Assembly (NCBI GenBank): GCA_031417835.1
Contig: JANOWJ010000181.1
Span: 29,105-93,104 of the forward strand
DNA from: JADJLQ01 sp031417835
GTDB lineage: Bacteria; Bacteroidota; Bacteroidia; Chitinophagales; Saprospiraceae
DNA length: 64,000 nt
Direction: 5' to 3'
The stretch's first letter is position 1; the number at the start of each line of letters is the position of its first letter. Of this stretch, positions 1-9,390 are shown piece by piece. Made by a program: the position numbers and the translations under genes. Under the pieces are notes generated by a model. It was given only the letters and a program-made list of their open reading frames with translations, searched no databases and had not been told where the DNA came from.

Positions 1-2
1 AA

Positions 3-2975
3 GGTTATTTCCCTGTCGGTGTGCAATGGGAAGGTGGAAAAATCCGGGACAGTACTTACTATCGAGGAAGAATTGCCGGTGATAGCATCTGGCACCAGCC
101 TTACCCGGGAAGATTGATGATCCGGGCAGTACTCGTACCCGGTGCAGCAGCGCCAACTATAACAGGCGATTTATTTTTATGTACAAGTACCACGGACACC
201 CTGGTGGCCTCAAGCGTACTGCCACGATATGCAGATAGCGTGATTGCTTTTAGCTCTCAGAATGGGGTTTCCCAATATAGTGCATATGAAGCACTAGGTC
301 CTCCAGATGTTTTTCCCGGCTATGGAGCTGATCCGGCAGCCTGGTTAAGTGATGACGAAGATGGCAGGGAATATCTGGTCTTAGGTTTTTCCAACCCGGA
401 TTCAGTAAATTTTGTTGACATCTTTGAAACCTTGAATCCCGGTTCTATAGACAGTATTTATCTTAAAGATGACGGCACAGGCCTTTATAATTTAATTTGG
501 TCCGGTACTGCGGCACCTCTTGCACAATCAGCAAGAAAAAACAGAATTACATTCCCGTTGACTCCATATAAAGTTTCGGCAGTCCGGATTGCTTTCAACA
601 TGGATACTGTGCCAGGTTTTAGTGCTGTTGATGCAGTATGTATAGGGCGAATAACTACCCCTGGTATATTTTCAAGTATTTCCTGGACCGGTGGTAGCTC
701 AAACGACACTTTATTTGTGACCGCACCTGGTGGGTATAAATTAACTACTATAGATGCCAATGGTTGTTCCAATTCAGATAGCGTTACAGTAATTACCCCG
801 GTTACGATAACTCCAACCATTATAGTTACCGGACCAACTACATTTTGTCCCGGTGATAGCATAAAGCTAAAATCAAGTCAGATAGGTGGAAATGTTTGGA
901 GCACAGGGGCTACTACGGATAGTATTTACGTAAAAGCTGCAGGCTCCTATTTTGTCATGTATAATGATGGGTCTGGTTGCGGAATTACAATGTCAACATC
1001 TGTTGTTGTAAGTTTATTTACTCCTCCAGTGGTCAATATTACCGGACCAACAGTAATATGTCCGAACAGTTTTGTCAAATTAAAAGCCACTCCGGGGTTT
1101 AATAGCTATTTCTGGTCAACGACCAGTTCAGCCGATTCCATCCAGGTTTATTTACTAGGTGTTTATACGGTCACAATCACAGATGCTAATGGATGTAAAG
1201 CAGCCGATACAGTAACCACGACCGCTGGTTCATATCCCGCTCCGAATATTTCCGGCACTTTATTATTTTGCCCAGGTGATTCTACTACGCTGACTGCCAG
1301 TGCTGGTTTCAGTAGTTTCCTGTGGTCGACCGGAGCCAATACGGATACCATTCATGTAAAAACGGCTGGTACGTTTACTGTGACGGTCACTAATGCAGAT
1401 GGATGTATTGGTAGTAATATTGAATCAACATCATTGTATTTATCACCTACTGCAATGATCTCATCCAATAATGGTTTCTGTCCGAGTGATTCTGTCAAAC
1501 TTACTGCAGGTGGCGGTATAAGTTATTTGTGGTCTACGGGGAGCACGGCAAATAGTATTTATGTAAATACAACAGGTAATTATATTTTGACATCTACGGA
1601 TATCAATGGCTGCCAGGATACGGTTTCTAAAAGCATTATTCAGTATACACCGCCTACGCCATTTATATCTGGTACCTTGTCCTTCTGTGCAGGTGGTAGT
1701 GTCACCACCTTGAATGCAGGCCAGGGCTATAGTAACTACCTTTGGTCTACCGGCGAAACCAGCCCGGCGATTTTGGTCGGTACGGTTAATACATTCAGCG
1801 TGACCGTTACTGATATTAATGGATGCAAAGGTTCTGCCATGGCTACCACCAGCCTCGATGGAGGGGTCCCTGAAGTACCGGGGCCAATATCGGGCAGCCT
1901 TTTTGGAATGTGTAATGCGATGTCTCCTGTCACCTATTCAATCAGCCCGGTTTCAAACTCTACCTGTTATGTGTGGATCGTACCGGATGGAGCTACTATC
2001 GTTTCTGGGTATATGGAAGATTCCAGTGTTTTCTTTAATACGATTCAGGTAGTTTTTGACAATTCCTTTACGGGCGGATACATAGAAGTAGCGGCGCACA
2101 ATGATTGTGGTTCGAGTCCTTCCTTTAATGGAAGAAGAATCTTGATCTCTGCGTCACCGGGGAGTGTACCTGGTACAATCTCAGGCACTACTTCCGGAGT
2201 TTGTAAATTGCAGATTGTCACATATACATTACCACCCATAGTCGGAGCGACGAGCTATCTCTGGACAGTACCATTAGGGGCCGATATTATTAATGGTCAG
2301 GGTACCAATTCGATTACCATCAATTTTGCCTCTTCGTATAGGACAGGTGATATCTGTGTCCAGTATACCACGGTGTGCGGTACGAGTCCTTTCGAATGCA
2401 TTTCTGTCAGCCCTCAACCTAAAGTAAATGGTACTATAGTTGGTCCTACGACATTGTGCGCTTTAGCGAATAACATCATTTACTCAATCCCATTGTCAGC
2501 TGGCGCAACTGCATATGAATGGACAGTGCCTACAGGGGCTACCATACTTTCTGGCCAAGGCACCAATCTCATAAAGGTGGCTTTTGGTACACATTCCGGT
2601 ATCGTCACCGTCATTGCAACCAATGCCTGTGGCAATAGCACCAACCAATTTATAACAGTCAATCTGGTAGTCTGCGGGCAATCTCAATTGAGTCAACTCG
2701 GATTGGAATCATCAACGGATGGAAAAATAAAAATTAAAGTATTCCCCAATCCTTCGGAAGGCATATTGCACTTAAATGTACTTACTACTGACTTAAATAT
2801 ATTCCATGAATTGAGCATCACCGATGCAATGGGCAGATTGGTCTATACTACCACATTGCGGGGCTCTCGCCAGGAATTGTTCACATTGGATCTGCGTACT
2901 TTGAATAAAGGGATATTTGTATTGAACCTCAAAAATGAATCAAATATTGTAGCTACTAAAATCGTCTTGCGATGA
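3..2975 (+). CDS. Giant repeat adhesin-like protein with T9SS tail, 3' part
   Basis: The frame is open to the left edge (first full codon at 3), so the GTG at 21 is internal and the gene begins outside the window. From residue 21 of the visible part (counted from base 21) there are at least five similar blocks at about 275, 347, 417, 488 and 556. Each carries a Cys-Pro-Gly-Asp-Ser-like start, a central WSTG and an ending close to VTVTDANGC. Three PKD-like blocks follow at about 620-890, with WTVPxGA and SGQGTN motifs. The last 80 residues (VFPNPSEG...DLRTLNKGIFVL...) are a typical type A T9SS sorting domain. This predicts export across the outer membrane and attachment to the cell surface. 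Such proteins are often adhesins or gliding-type surface filaments; the ligand is unknown. Confidence 0.85.
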   Translation, partial: GYFPVGVQWEGGKIRDSTYYRGRIAGDSIWHQPYPGRLMIRAVLVPGAAAPTITGDLFLCTSTTDTLVASSVLPRYADSVIAFSSQNGVSQYSAYEALGPPDVFPGYGADPAAWLSDDEDGREYLVLGFSNPDSVNFVDIFETLNPGSIDSIYLKDDGTGLYNLIWSGTAAPLAQSARKNRITFPLTPYKVSAVRIAFNMDTVPGFSAVDAVCIGRITTPGIFSSISWTGGSSNDTLFVTAPGGYKLTTIDANGCSNSDSVTVITPVTITPTIIVTGPTTFCPGDSIKLKSSQIGGNVWSTGATTDSIYVKAAGSYFVMYNDGSGCGITMSTSVVVSLFTPPVVNITGPTVICPNSFVKLKATPGFNSYFWSTTSSADSIQVYLLGVYTVTITDANGCKAADTVTTTAGSYPAPNISGTLLFCPGDSTTLTASAGFSSFLWSTGANTDTIHVKTAGTFTVTVTNADGCIGSNIESTSLYLSPTAMISSNNGFCPSDSVKLTAGGGISYLWSTGSTANSIYVNTTGNYILTSTDINGCQDTVSKSIIQYTPPTPFISGTLSFCAGGSVTTLNAGQGYSNYLWSTGETSPAILVGTVNTFSVTVTDINGCKGSAMATTSLDGGVPEVPGPISGSLFGMCNAMSPVTYSISPVSNSTCYVWIVPDGATIVSGYMEDSSVFFNTIQVVFDNSFTGGYIEVAAHNDCGSSPSFNGRRILISASPGSVPGTISGTTSGVCKLQIVTYTLPPIVGATSYLWTVPLGADIINGQGTNSITINFASSYRTGDICVQYTTVCGTSPFECISVSPQPKVNGTIVGPTTLCALANNIIYSIPLSAGATAYEWTVPTGATILSGQGTNLIKVAFGTHSGIVTVIATNACGNSTNQFITVNLVVCGQSQLSQLGLESSTDGKIKIKVFPNPSEGILHLNVLTTDLNIFHELSITDAMGRLVYTTTLRGSRQELFTLDLRTLNKGIFVLNLKNESNIVATKIVLR

Positions 2976-3114
2976 TGTAAATACCTAGTATGGGTTGCAG
3001 ATGCTAACCGCCGGTGGAAGGTATTATGCACCGTACTATTTTCCAACGCTTAGTTTTTCTTTTTTTAAATTACACTTCATTTCTTGTAATTTTACATAGA
3101 AAATCTGGGGAGCT

Positions 3115-3291
3115 ATGAGACTGAAATCGATCAAATCAAATAGAGAATACACTGAAATGGTTTTTTGGGTGGCTGGACTGATGAGTAAAAATGCCAGACT
3201 CAATTCACCAACGGGTCAAAAGATACGGATTGCACTCAAGTTGATTAAGCAGTTTGAAGACCTTCGATTTATTGTTCCGTTTAGATCCTAA
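3115..3291 (+). pseudogene. Truncated HigA-like antitoxin N-terminus
   Basis: A 58-codon frame starts at ATG 3115 and begins MRLKSIKSNREYTEM. It contains a segment close to SPTGQKIRIALKLIKQFED and ends with LRFIVPFRS. This pattern (IKxxxEY..., P-x-G-x-x-hydrophobic, LIxQYED, then xxPxP) is what I know from the N-terminal region of HigA-type antitoxins, which normally continue into an HTH domain of about 50 more residues. Here a TAA ends the frame before any HTH, and no continuation was recognised downstream. No RelE/HigB-like toxin is visible next to it. It is most likely a remnant. A free-standing small protein is possible, and the family call rests on a short match. Confidence 0.4.
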
Positions 3292-3811
3292 CCAGTCACT
3301 AATCTATTATTAGAAACCGTTTTGAGCCGGAAAAATCGATTGGATTCGAATGTCTACGCTTAGAGCTTTAGAAACTAATTGCGTAGTAAATAGTGATTAG
3401 CGATAACCCCCAACATTTAAAATGTAGGATTTCCTATCAATTAAATTTTTCATTATTCTTTAATTTTTTCCATAAGCAACCTGTCTGTAGAACTGGCAAT
3501 ATCTGATCGTCGCATTGTTCAGAGATCTTTTTATTAAACAACTCTGGGTTAAATGTATCATAATCGTACACAACTCCAACACATATGAATTAAATTAATA
3601 TATAAAACAATAATTAACAACTACTAAATTTTCATTGTAACCTTTATTAATTATCTGGAGTAATACTTGTGTGTCTTTTAATTCGATCACGAGCGCAGTG
3701 CAGGTGTAGCGGGTTATTGTGAATATATTTTTTGAGTCTATGGTTACTTCTAAAATTAAAGGTAGTCGGCTTGAACCTTGCACTTACGGAGTGAATAAAT
3801 AGCTAAGGATT
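3292..3811. other. Intergenic stretch, no supported gene
   Basis: About 520 AT-rich bases lie between the small antitoxin-like remnant and the first permease. A short minus-strand frame at 3595-3783 has no recognisable features and was left out. A Shine-Dalgarno-like AAGGA sits just before the permease ATG at 3812. No clear TAnnTTTG promoter was found. Confidence 0.5.
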
Positions 3812-6175
3812 ATGATCAAAAATTTTTTTCTTACGGCTTGGAGAAATCTTCTCACCAATAAAACTTTTTCACTTATCAATATCCTAGGCTTAGCACTTGG
3901 GCTTGCCTGTAGTCTTGTGATCATGCTATGGGTGCAGGATGAATTAGCCAAAGATCGATTTCATACCTACGATAATAGGCTTTTTCGAGTAATGGAAAAT
4001 CAAAACTATTCGGGTGAAATATCCACGTTTGAATCGACTCCAGGGTTACTCGCAGAACATATTGTCAAAGATATCCCGGAGATTCAGATGGCCAGCCAAT
4101 TTTTATGGGAAGAGGAGCCTTTGTTTACTGTAGGAGATAAGCTCTCTAAAGAAAAGGGTCGCTATGCACAGAAAGATTTTTTAAAAATGTTTTCATTTCA
4201 TCTGATCAAGGGGGATGCTGCTAGTGCTTTGGACCGGCCTGATGGTATCGTAATTTCGAAAAAATTGGCAGATAAATATTTTTTAGGAGAAGATCCAATG
4301 GGTAAGACCATCAAAATAGACAATAGAGATCAAGTCACAGTGACTGGTGTGTTGGCTGAAATTCCGGATGCATCATCTATAAAGTTTGACTTTATAATGT
4401 CCTGGGAGCAATGGTTGAAATATAACGATTGGGCTAAAGAGTGGGGGAATAATGGCCCACGATGTTTTGTCTTGTTATCTGAGCATGCTGATAAAGATAA
4501 GGTAAACGCCAAGATCGAAGATTATATCAAAACCAAAGATAAAAATACCAATGTCAAACTTTTTCTTCAAAATTTTGGTCAGTCCTATTTGTATGGACGA
4601 TGGAGATCAGCCAAGCAAGATGGCGGCCGAATAGAGTATGTAAGGATATTTTCTATTGTAGCTATTATTATCCTTTTAATAGCTTGTATCAATTTTATGA
4701 ATCTTGCTACAGCACGATCGCTCAAAAGAGCCCGAGAGGTCGGGGTGCGCAAAGTCGTCGGGGCTCGAAAATATCAATTAGTAATTCAATTTTTTAGTGA
4801 ATCTGTTATTGTCAGTTTTATAGCCCTGTTATTGGCGATGGGATTAGTCTATTTATTTTTGCCTTCTTTTAATATCGTCACTGGCAAAACCTTAAAGATT
4901 CCGATTGCAGATCCGAGGTTTTTAGGTGTCATTTTCATGCTTGCGTTGTGCACAGGATTATTCGCAGGTTCATATCCGGCATTTTTTATGTCATCGATGA
5001 AACCCATCACCGTATTGAAAGGATTATTAAGATTCAATCCTTCTGCGGTATGGCTTCGCAAAGGTTTGGTTGTCTTTCAGTTTTCATTGTCTATATTCCT
5101 AATTTTGGGAATGATTGTAATTTATCGTCAGATATCTTTCATTCATACTAAAAGTTTAGGATTCGATAAAGAAGATCTGGTCCTTGTAACATTGGAAGGT
5201 GAGCTTAAGAAAAATTTTAAAATCTTTAAAGATGAGTTATCGAAACAAGCTGGAATAAAAAATATAACCACCTCCAGCAATAGTCCTATGGAGATCGGTA
5301 GCTCGACGGGCGGTGTACGCTGGCCAGGAAAAGATACTACACAGGTCGTGTTATTTAGTAATAGTAATGTCACCTTGGATTACATCAATACCATGGGCAT
5401 TGAAATGATAGGGGGAAGAGATTTTGATCCAAGTTTTAGTTTGGATACCATGAATTATTTGATCAATGAATCAGCGGCACGTAAAATAGGATATACAGAA
5501 CCCATCGGCAAAGAACTCACGATGTGGGGCGATAAGGGAAGGATCATAGGATTGATGAAAGATTTTCACCATAATTCACTACATGTGCCTATAGATCCAT
5601 TAATCATCCGATTGTTTAAACCAAGCTACAATGAAGTGTGGGGGTTTATCATCATCCGTACTGAAGCCGGGCAAACTAAACAGGCTATAGCCAATATAGA
5701 AAAACTTTATAAGCAGTTTAATCCTGCATTTCCATTTAAGTATTCTTTTACAGATGAGGAGATATCAAAAAACTATAAGGCTGAACAAACGGTAGGTCAG
5801 TTGTCTAAATATTTTGCTTTCCTGGCCATCTTCATATCTTGTTTGGGTTTATTTGGTTTGGCTACCTTCACAGCTGAGCAAAGGATTAAAGAGATAGGTA
5901 TTCGCAAAATACTGGGTGCGGGTGCGAGTACATTGGTAGCTATGTTATCTAAAGATTTTTTGCTTCTTGTTATTATCTCCACCTTCATTGCCTTTCCATT
6001 ATCTTATTTTTATCTTACAGAATGGCTGGCTAAATATCCATATAGAGAAGGCCTGCAATGGTGGTATTTTGTACTAGCAGGTTCATTGGCAGTATTGATT
6101 GCCTTAGGTACGGTGAGTTTTCAGACGATCAGAGCTGCTATAGCTAACCCGGTCAAAAGCTTGAGGAGCGAGTAG
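3812..6175 (+). CDS. Double-FtsX ABC transporter permease (MacB-type core), copy 1
   Basis: The 787-residue protein has the full architecture of this Bacteroidota family. There is an N-terminal membrane helix (about 20-42), a first MacB-like periplasmic core, then three membrane segments. These carry the cytosolic motif EVGVRKVVGA after ACINFMNLATARS and GLFAGSYPA before the third. A second periplasmic core follows, and the C-terminal FtsX domain carries KEIGIRKILGA. The protein ends NPVKSLRSE. The family works with an ATPase in envelope export or lipoprotein handling, and the substrate is unknown. No ATPase gene is adjacent. The start follows an AAGGA Shine-Dalgarno-like sequence. The gene converges on the minus-strand gene at 6315 across a hairpin-forming repeat. 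Confidence 0.92.
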   Translation: MIKNFFLTAWRNLLTNKTFSLINILGLALGLACSLVIMLWVQDELAKDRFHTYDNRLFRVMENQNYSGEISTFESTPGLLAEHIVKDIPEIQMASQFLWEEEPLFTVGDKLSKEKGRYAQKDFLKMFSFHLIKGDAASALDRPDGIVISKKLADKYFLGEDPMGKTIKIDNRDQVTVTGVLAEIPDASSIKFDFIMSWEQWLKYNDWAKEWGNNGPRCFVLLSEHADKDKVNAKIEDYIKTKDKNTNVKLFLQNFGQSYLYGRWRSAKQDGGRIEYVRIFSIVAIIILLIACINFMNLATARSLKRAREVGVRKVVGARKYQLVIQFFSESVIVSFIALLLAMGLVYLFLPSFNIVTGKTLKIPIADPRFLGVIFMLALCTGLFAGSYPAFFMSSMKPITVLKGLLRFNPSAVWLRKGLVVFQFSLSIFLILGMIVIYRQISFIHTKSLGFDKEDLVLVTLEGELKKNFKIFKDELSKQAGIKNITTSSNSPMEIGSSTGGVRWPGKDTTQVVLFSNSNVTLDYINTMGIEMIGGRDFDPSFSLDTMNYLINESAARKIGYTEPIGKELTMWGDKGRIIGLMKDFHHNSLHVPIDPLIIRLFKPSYNEVWGFIIIRTEAGQTKQAIANIEKLYKQFNPAFPFKYSFTDEEISKNYKAEQTVGQLSKYFAFLAIFISCLGLFGLATFTAEQRIKEIGIRKILGAGASTLVAMLSKDFLLLVIISTFIAFPLSYFYLTEWLAKYPYREGLQWWYFVLAGSLAVLIALGTVSFQTIRAAIANPVKSLRSE

Positions 6176-6185
6176 GAAGTAGTAG

Positions 6186-6316
6186 AATCAGCCGAAGAGA
6201 ATCAGAAGTCAGAATCAGAATCAGAATCAGAAGTCAGAGTCTGAAGTCTGAATCTGAGTCTGAGTCTAAATCTGAAGTCTGAAGTCTGAAGTCTGAATCT
6301 ACTATCTGATTCTGCT
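6186..6316. repeat. Self-complementary microsatellite array (CAGAAT/CAGAAGT units)
   Basis: The left half (about 6199-6238) is made of TCAGAA/TCAGAAG units and the right half (6240-6316) of TCTGAAG/TCTGAG units. The two halves can pair imperfectly into a long hairpin. It lies in the 139 bases between two convergent genes and slightly overlaps the stop end of the minus-strand gene. Position suggests a bidirectional terminator-like role, but there is no clean T-run, so that is inference. The same unit family recurs at 11826-11876. Confidence 0.7.
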
Positions 6317-9077
6317 ATTGAATGGCATAAAGTTTAAGCTCACGCATTGTCCAAAATATCTCATAATCATAAGGCTGACCCCTGCGCTCACCATGTATGA
6401 TGGATGCTGACTTTGTAAGGGTCAATCGTAAAAATTTGGCTTGGGTCGGTTCAAAACGAATTTGCATCGACGAACTTTGGCCAACACCTTTGCTGATCAT
6501 ATTGGTCCATTGGATCCCGTCCATGGAGATGTCCAGGTCATATTCACTCGGAGCAGTTTGGATAGGTGCTGGTGATCCGGGTCTAAATCCTCTGGAGATG
6601 GCTTGCGATTTAAAATGAATCTCGGTGAGTACACGGGCTACGGGCAATTCTATTTTATACCACATCCCTGCTTTTTGTGTGACGCCGGTGGTCCAGCCTT
6701 CAAAATTAAATGCGCCCCGAGGAGATGCTGTACTTCCTTTACGGATTTCGCCGGTATGGCTTGCGGTTACTTTCCAGCTGGATAATGGCTCAAGGACTTG
6801 CGGGATGCCAGCCCATAAGGAATCAAATGTATACATTTTAGTTTGATGACTCGATGACCTGCGCACCCGAGCTACATCTTCCGGTGACACCACAGAGGAC
6901 TCATTCTCAAAATTTGTCCGGATAAATGAAACAATAGATGCTATCCAGTCGTCCGTATTTTTTCCCATTGGAGCCATCATAATGCCTGCATATGATTCTT
7001 TTTGAATCGGACCCATAAGACCATGTAGTAATGTTTTCACTACATAATCAGGATGTGCTTGCACTCTAGGTGAACCGATCAAAGAAGGAGCCATCAATTT
7101 GCCAACTCCTGCAGGTGTGCCATTGCCTAAAGCTCCATGACATGTAGCACAGATACTGCTGTATATCTTGGAGCCCTTTTCTATCATGGCCTTTTGCACA
7201 TCGTTAAAATTTGGATTTGACCTTCCAAAAAAAGCATTGACTACTTGTGGTTCGAGCACTTGTTTGCCTACGAGCTGGATACTTGCAGTAGTATCTCGTT
7301 TTATTATTTTCTTTATTGCTTCATTCGTACCGGGTATTTTTAAAAGCCGACCAGTCATCATCGCGCGCAATTTTACATCAGTATCCGGGTCAGACATCAT
7401 CTTGATATAGGATGATGCAAATGATTTGATTCCGGCTTTATACAATGATTCACTTACCCACAATGCCACCTTACGCATTCGTGGATTAGGATCTTTGAGT
7501 AAGGATTGGACTAAAGCAGAATCTAGAGTGCCGAGGCCTTCCAAAGTCCACAAGGCATGAAACTTGGTTTCGATACGATCACTATGCTTTACCAAGTCTT
7601 GTAATTGTCCAGTGACCGATTTATCTTGTCGTTGTACCAATATCTGTTGGGCCATATCCCGCCACCAACCATTGGGATGATTTAGATGTGCCAATAATTC
7701 TAATGAAGTTTGATCATACATGCGAGGTACTGTTTTGTCGCGATCCATACTCGTATGCATTAATCTCCAGATTCTACCCAGGCTTACGACTTTATCCAAT
7801 TGGTATTGTTCGATTTTTGCTCTCAAGTATGATCCTACTGGAGTCCATTCGCCTTCTTGTATAATGCCATGATACATATCTACGATATACATTGTGCCAT
7901 CAGGTGCGGTGGCCATATCTACTGGTCTGAATAGTGGATCTGTAGATCGGATGAACTCTGATTTTTGATCTTGGTATACATTATGTAAGGTAGTCAAGCC
8001 ATCTTTCACTTCGGCGCGGATCTGTCGCACTATGCGCGCTACGGGCTCGCCATAAAAATATTGACCTACCAGATCTTTAGGCAATCGATGACCTCGGAAA
8101 ACATCATTGCCTGATGCTCCGGTGACTCGATTCAGATTTCCATCCGGCATTCTGACCTGACCCATACCACCCTGCATATCCGCTATCAATACAGCTGCAC
8201 CCCAGGGAACATCAAATCCTTCCGCATAATTTCGATCTTTTACTACATAGTCACCATAATGAATAGGGAACTGAAAATATGATGGAAGACCGGAAGCTCC
8301 ACCTTGAAACCAAAGTTTTCCATCGTCATCATGAGTGATGCCCCATTGTGCATGATTGGAGCCCGTGGATTCTCTGATCACACCCTGAGGAGTCTCTCGT
8401 ACTCTAAAGGGATTAACGGTACTGTACAACCAATTATCCATACCCCAGTATAAGAAGGCTTGCTGATGTTCCACATTACCTGCACGGCCAAAATTGTCAG
8501 TAAAAAATTCTTTTTTATCGGCTCGACCATCTCCATCGGTATCAGTGTATTTATAAACATTATCTGCGTTGGACTCCATCGTCAGAATACTGTGAGGTCC
8601 TATAGGTAATACAAATCGTGGAAAGACAAGGCTATCTACAAACAACCCTCCTTTTTCATAGATGCCATCTTGATCGACATCTTCCCATCTGGATATTCCA
8701 CTGACTGGTTCAAGGGTCCCCTCTGAGTCAGCTGTCAACATATAAGATCTAAGTTCAAGTACATACATCCTGCCATTACCATCAAAAGTGATAGCGCCCG
8801 GCTGTTGGATTTTTGGTTCTGTCAAGACGGCCTCCAGCTGATATCCCGGAGGGAGTAGGAATTTTTCCGACTCTTTTTTAGCGGATAAGGGGAGTACTGG
8901 AGCTTTTGGCTCTAAATCGATTCCTTTCCAATATTCACTGGCCGTATCAGCACCTTCAGGTAGTTTTACGATAGGCCAATTGTCTTTTTCATTGGGCGAG
9001 GAGCAAGAAGTACTTGCTATTAAAATAATTAGACACAGACTTAGGATGGTAATACTTAATGAGTGGTTATTTTTCAT
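6315..9077 (-). CDS. Lipoprotein dehydrogenase-like beta-propeller with HEAT repeats, cytochrome c and discoidin-like domain
   Basis: The 920-residue protein starts with a lipoprotein signal (lipobox ASTS, Cys25), so it should be anchored in the envelope. Residues from about 70 to 430 resemble the membrane-bound dehydrogenase domain (NHL/PQQ-like propeller) often found in Planctomycetes and Bacteroidota. Evidence includes TDTDGDGRADKKEFF, GVIRESTGSNHAQWG and DMATAPDGTMYIVDMYHG. Alpha-helical HEAT-like repeats follow (about 460-620). A c-type cytochrome has heme motif CATCH at 643-647, with a candidate Met ligand in APMGKNTDDW. The last 150 residues look like an F5/8 discoidin-type carbohydrate-binding domain. 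The likely role is oxidation of a sugar or polyol with electrons passed to the heme; the substrate is not shown. The gene stands alone on the minus strand among permeases. Confidence 0.85.
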   Translation of the reverse strand: MKNNHSLSITILSLCLIILIASTSCSSPNEKDNWPIVKLPEGADTASEYWKGIDLEPKAPVLPLSAKKESEKFLLPPGYQLEAVLTEPKIQQPGAITFDGNGRMYVLELRSYMLTADSEGTLEPVSGISRWEDVDQDGIYEKGGLFVDSLVFPRFVLPIGPHSILTMESNADNVYKYTDTDGDGRADKKEFFTDNFGRAGNVEHQQAFLYWGMDNWLYSTVNPFRVRETPQGVIRESTGSNHAQWGITHDDDGKLWFQGGASGLPSYFQFPIHYGDYVVKDRNYAEGFDVPWGAAVLIADMQGGMGQVRMPDGNLNRVTGASGNDVFRGHRLPKDLVGQYFYGEPVARIVRQIRAEVKDGLTTLHNVYQDQKSEFIRSTDPLFRPVDMATAPDGTMYIVDMYHGIIQEGEWTPVGSYLRAKIEQYQLDKVVSLGRIWRLMHTSMDRDKTVPRMYDQTSLELLAHLNHPNGWWRDMAQQILVQRQDKSVTGQLQDLVKHSDRIETKFHALWTLEGLGTLDSALVQSLLKDPNPRMRKVALWVSESLYKAGIKSFASSYIKMMSDPDTDVKLRAMMTGRLLKIPGTNEAIKKIIKRDTTASIQLVGKQVLEPQVVNAFFGRSNPNFNDVQKAMIEKGSKIYSSICATCHGALGNGTPAGVGKLMAPSLIGSPRVQAHPDYVVKTLLHGLMGPIQKESYAGIMMAPMGKNTDDWIASIVSFIRTNFENESSVVSPEDVARVRRSSSHQTKMYTFDSLWAGIPQVLEPLSSWKVTASHTGEIRKGSTASPRGAFNFEGWTTGVTQKAGMWYKIELPVARVLTEIHFKSQAISRGFRPGSPAPIQTAPSEYDLDISMDGIQWTNMISKGVGQSSSMQIRFEPTQAKFLRLTLTKSASIIHGERRGQPYDYEIFWTMRELKLYAIQ

Positions 9078-9390
9078 ATCAATTAAAGCAGAAAGTAAAT
9101 TATAAGTAGGCTCGTTAAGGTAATAAAAACTTTTATTGATTTTTCTATCAATCTTATTTACTCAATAGATAAAAAATTTGAGCTAATGGATTGTCAGATC
9201 TAGTCCTACGCTTTTTAATACACATTGTCTCAAAATCGAACACTTGCTCGATCATAAATTTATATTAACCAACACACAGTCAATGTATTATGTTTTTGGT
9301 ATGGCCTGTGCATTTATTATACAGGAGATTGAATTCATAGGCATTTAATGATCAATTGGATGCCAATTTTGAACAGATCGACGCATAATT
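9078..9390. other. Divergent intergenic region, no clear element
   Basis: These 313 bases separate the starts of the minus-strand dehydrogenase gene and the plus-strand permease, so promoters for both should lie here. I saw no exact TAnnTTTG box on either strand. The closest is TATGTTTTTG near 9289-9298, with wrong spacing. Confidence 0.4.

Noticed and set aside
485..862. 125-codon minus-strand frame opposite the adhesin repeats
   Set aside because: Hydrophobic, repeat-derived shadow of a strongly supported plus-strand gene.
3595..3783. 62-codon minus-strand open frame
   Set aside because: No features, no plausible upstream signals; chance open frame in AT-rich DNA.
6186..6316. CRISPR array
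   Set aside because: The units are 6-8 bases, contiguous and self-complementary, with no spacers and no cas genes anywhere.
9289..9298. TATGTTTTTG as a promoter for the permease at 9391
   Set aside because: Spacing inside the box is wrong and no upstream element is seen.
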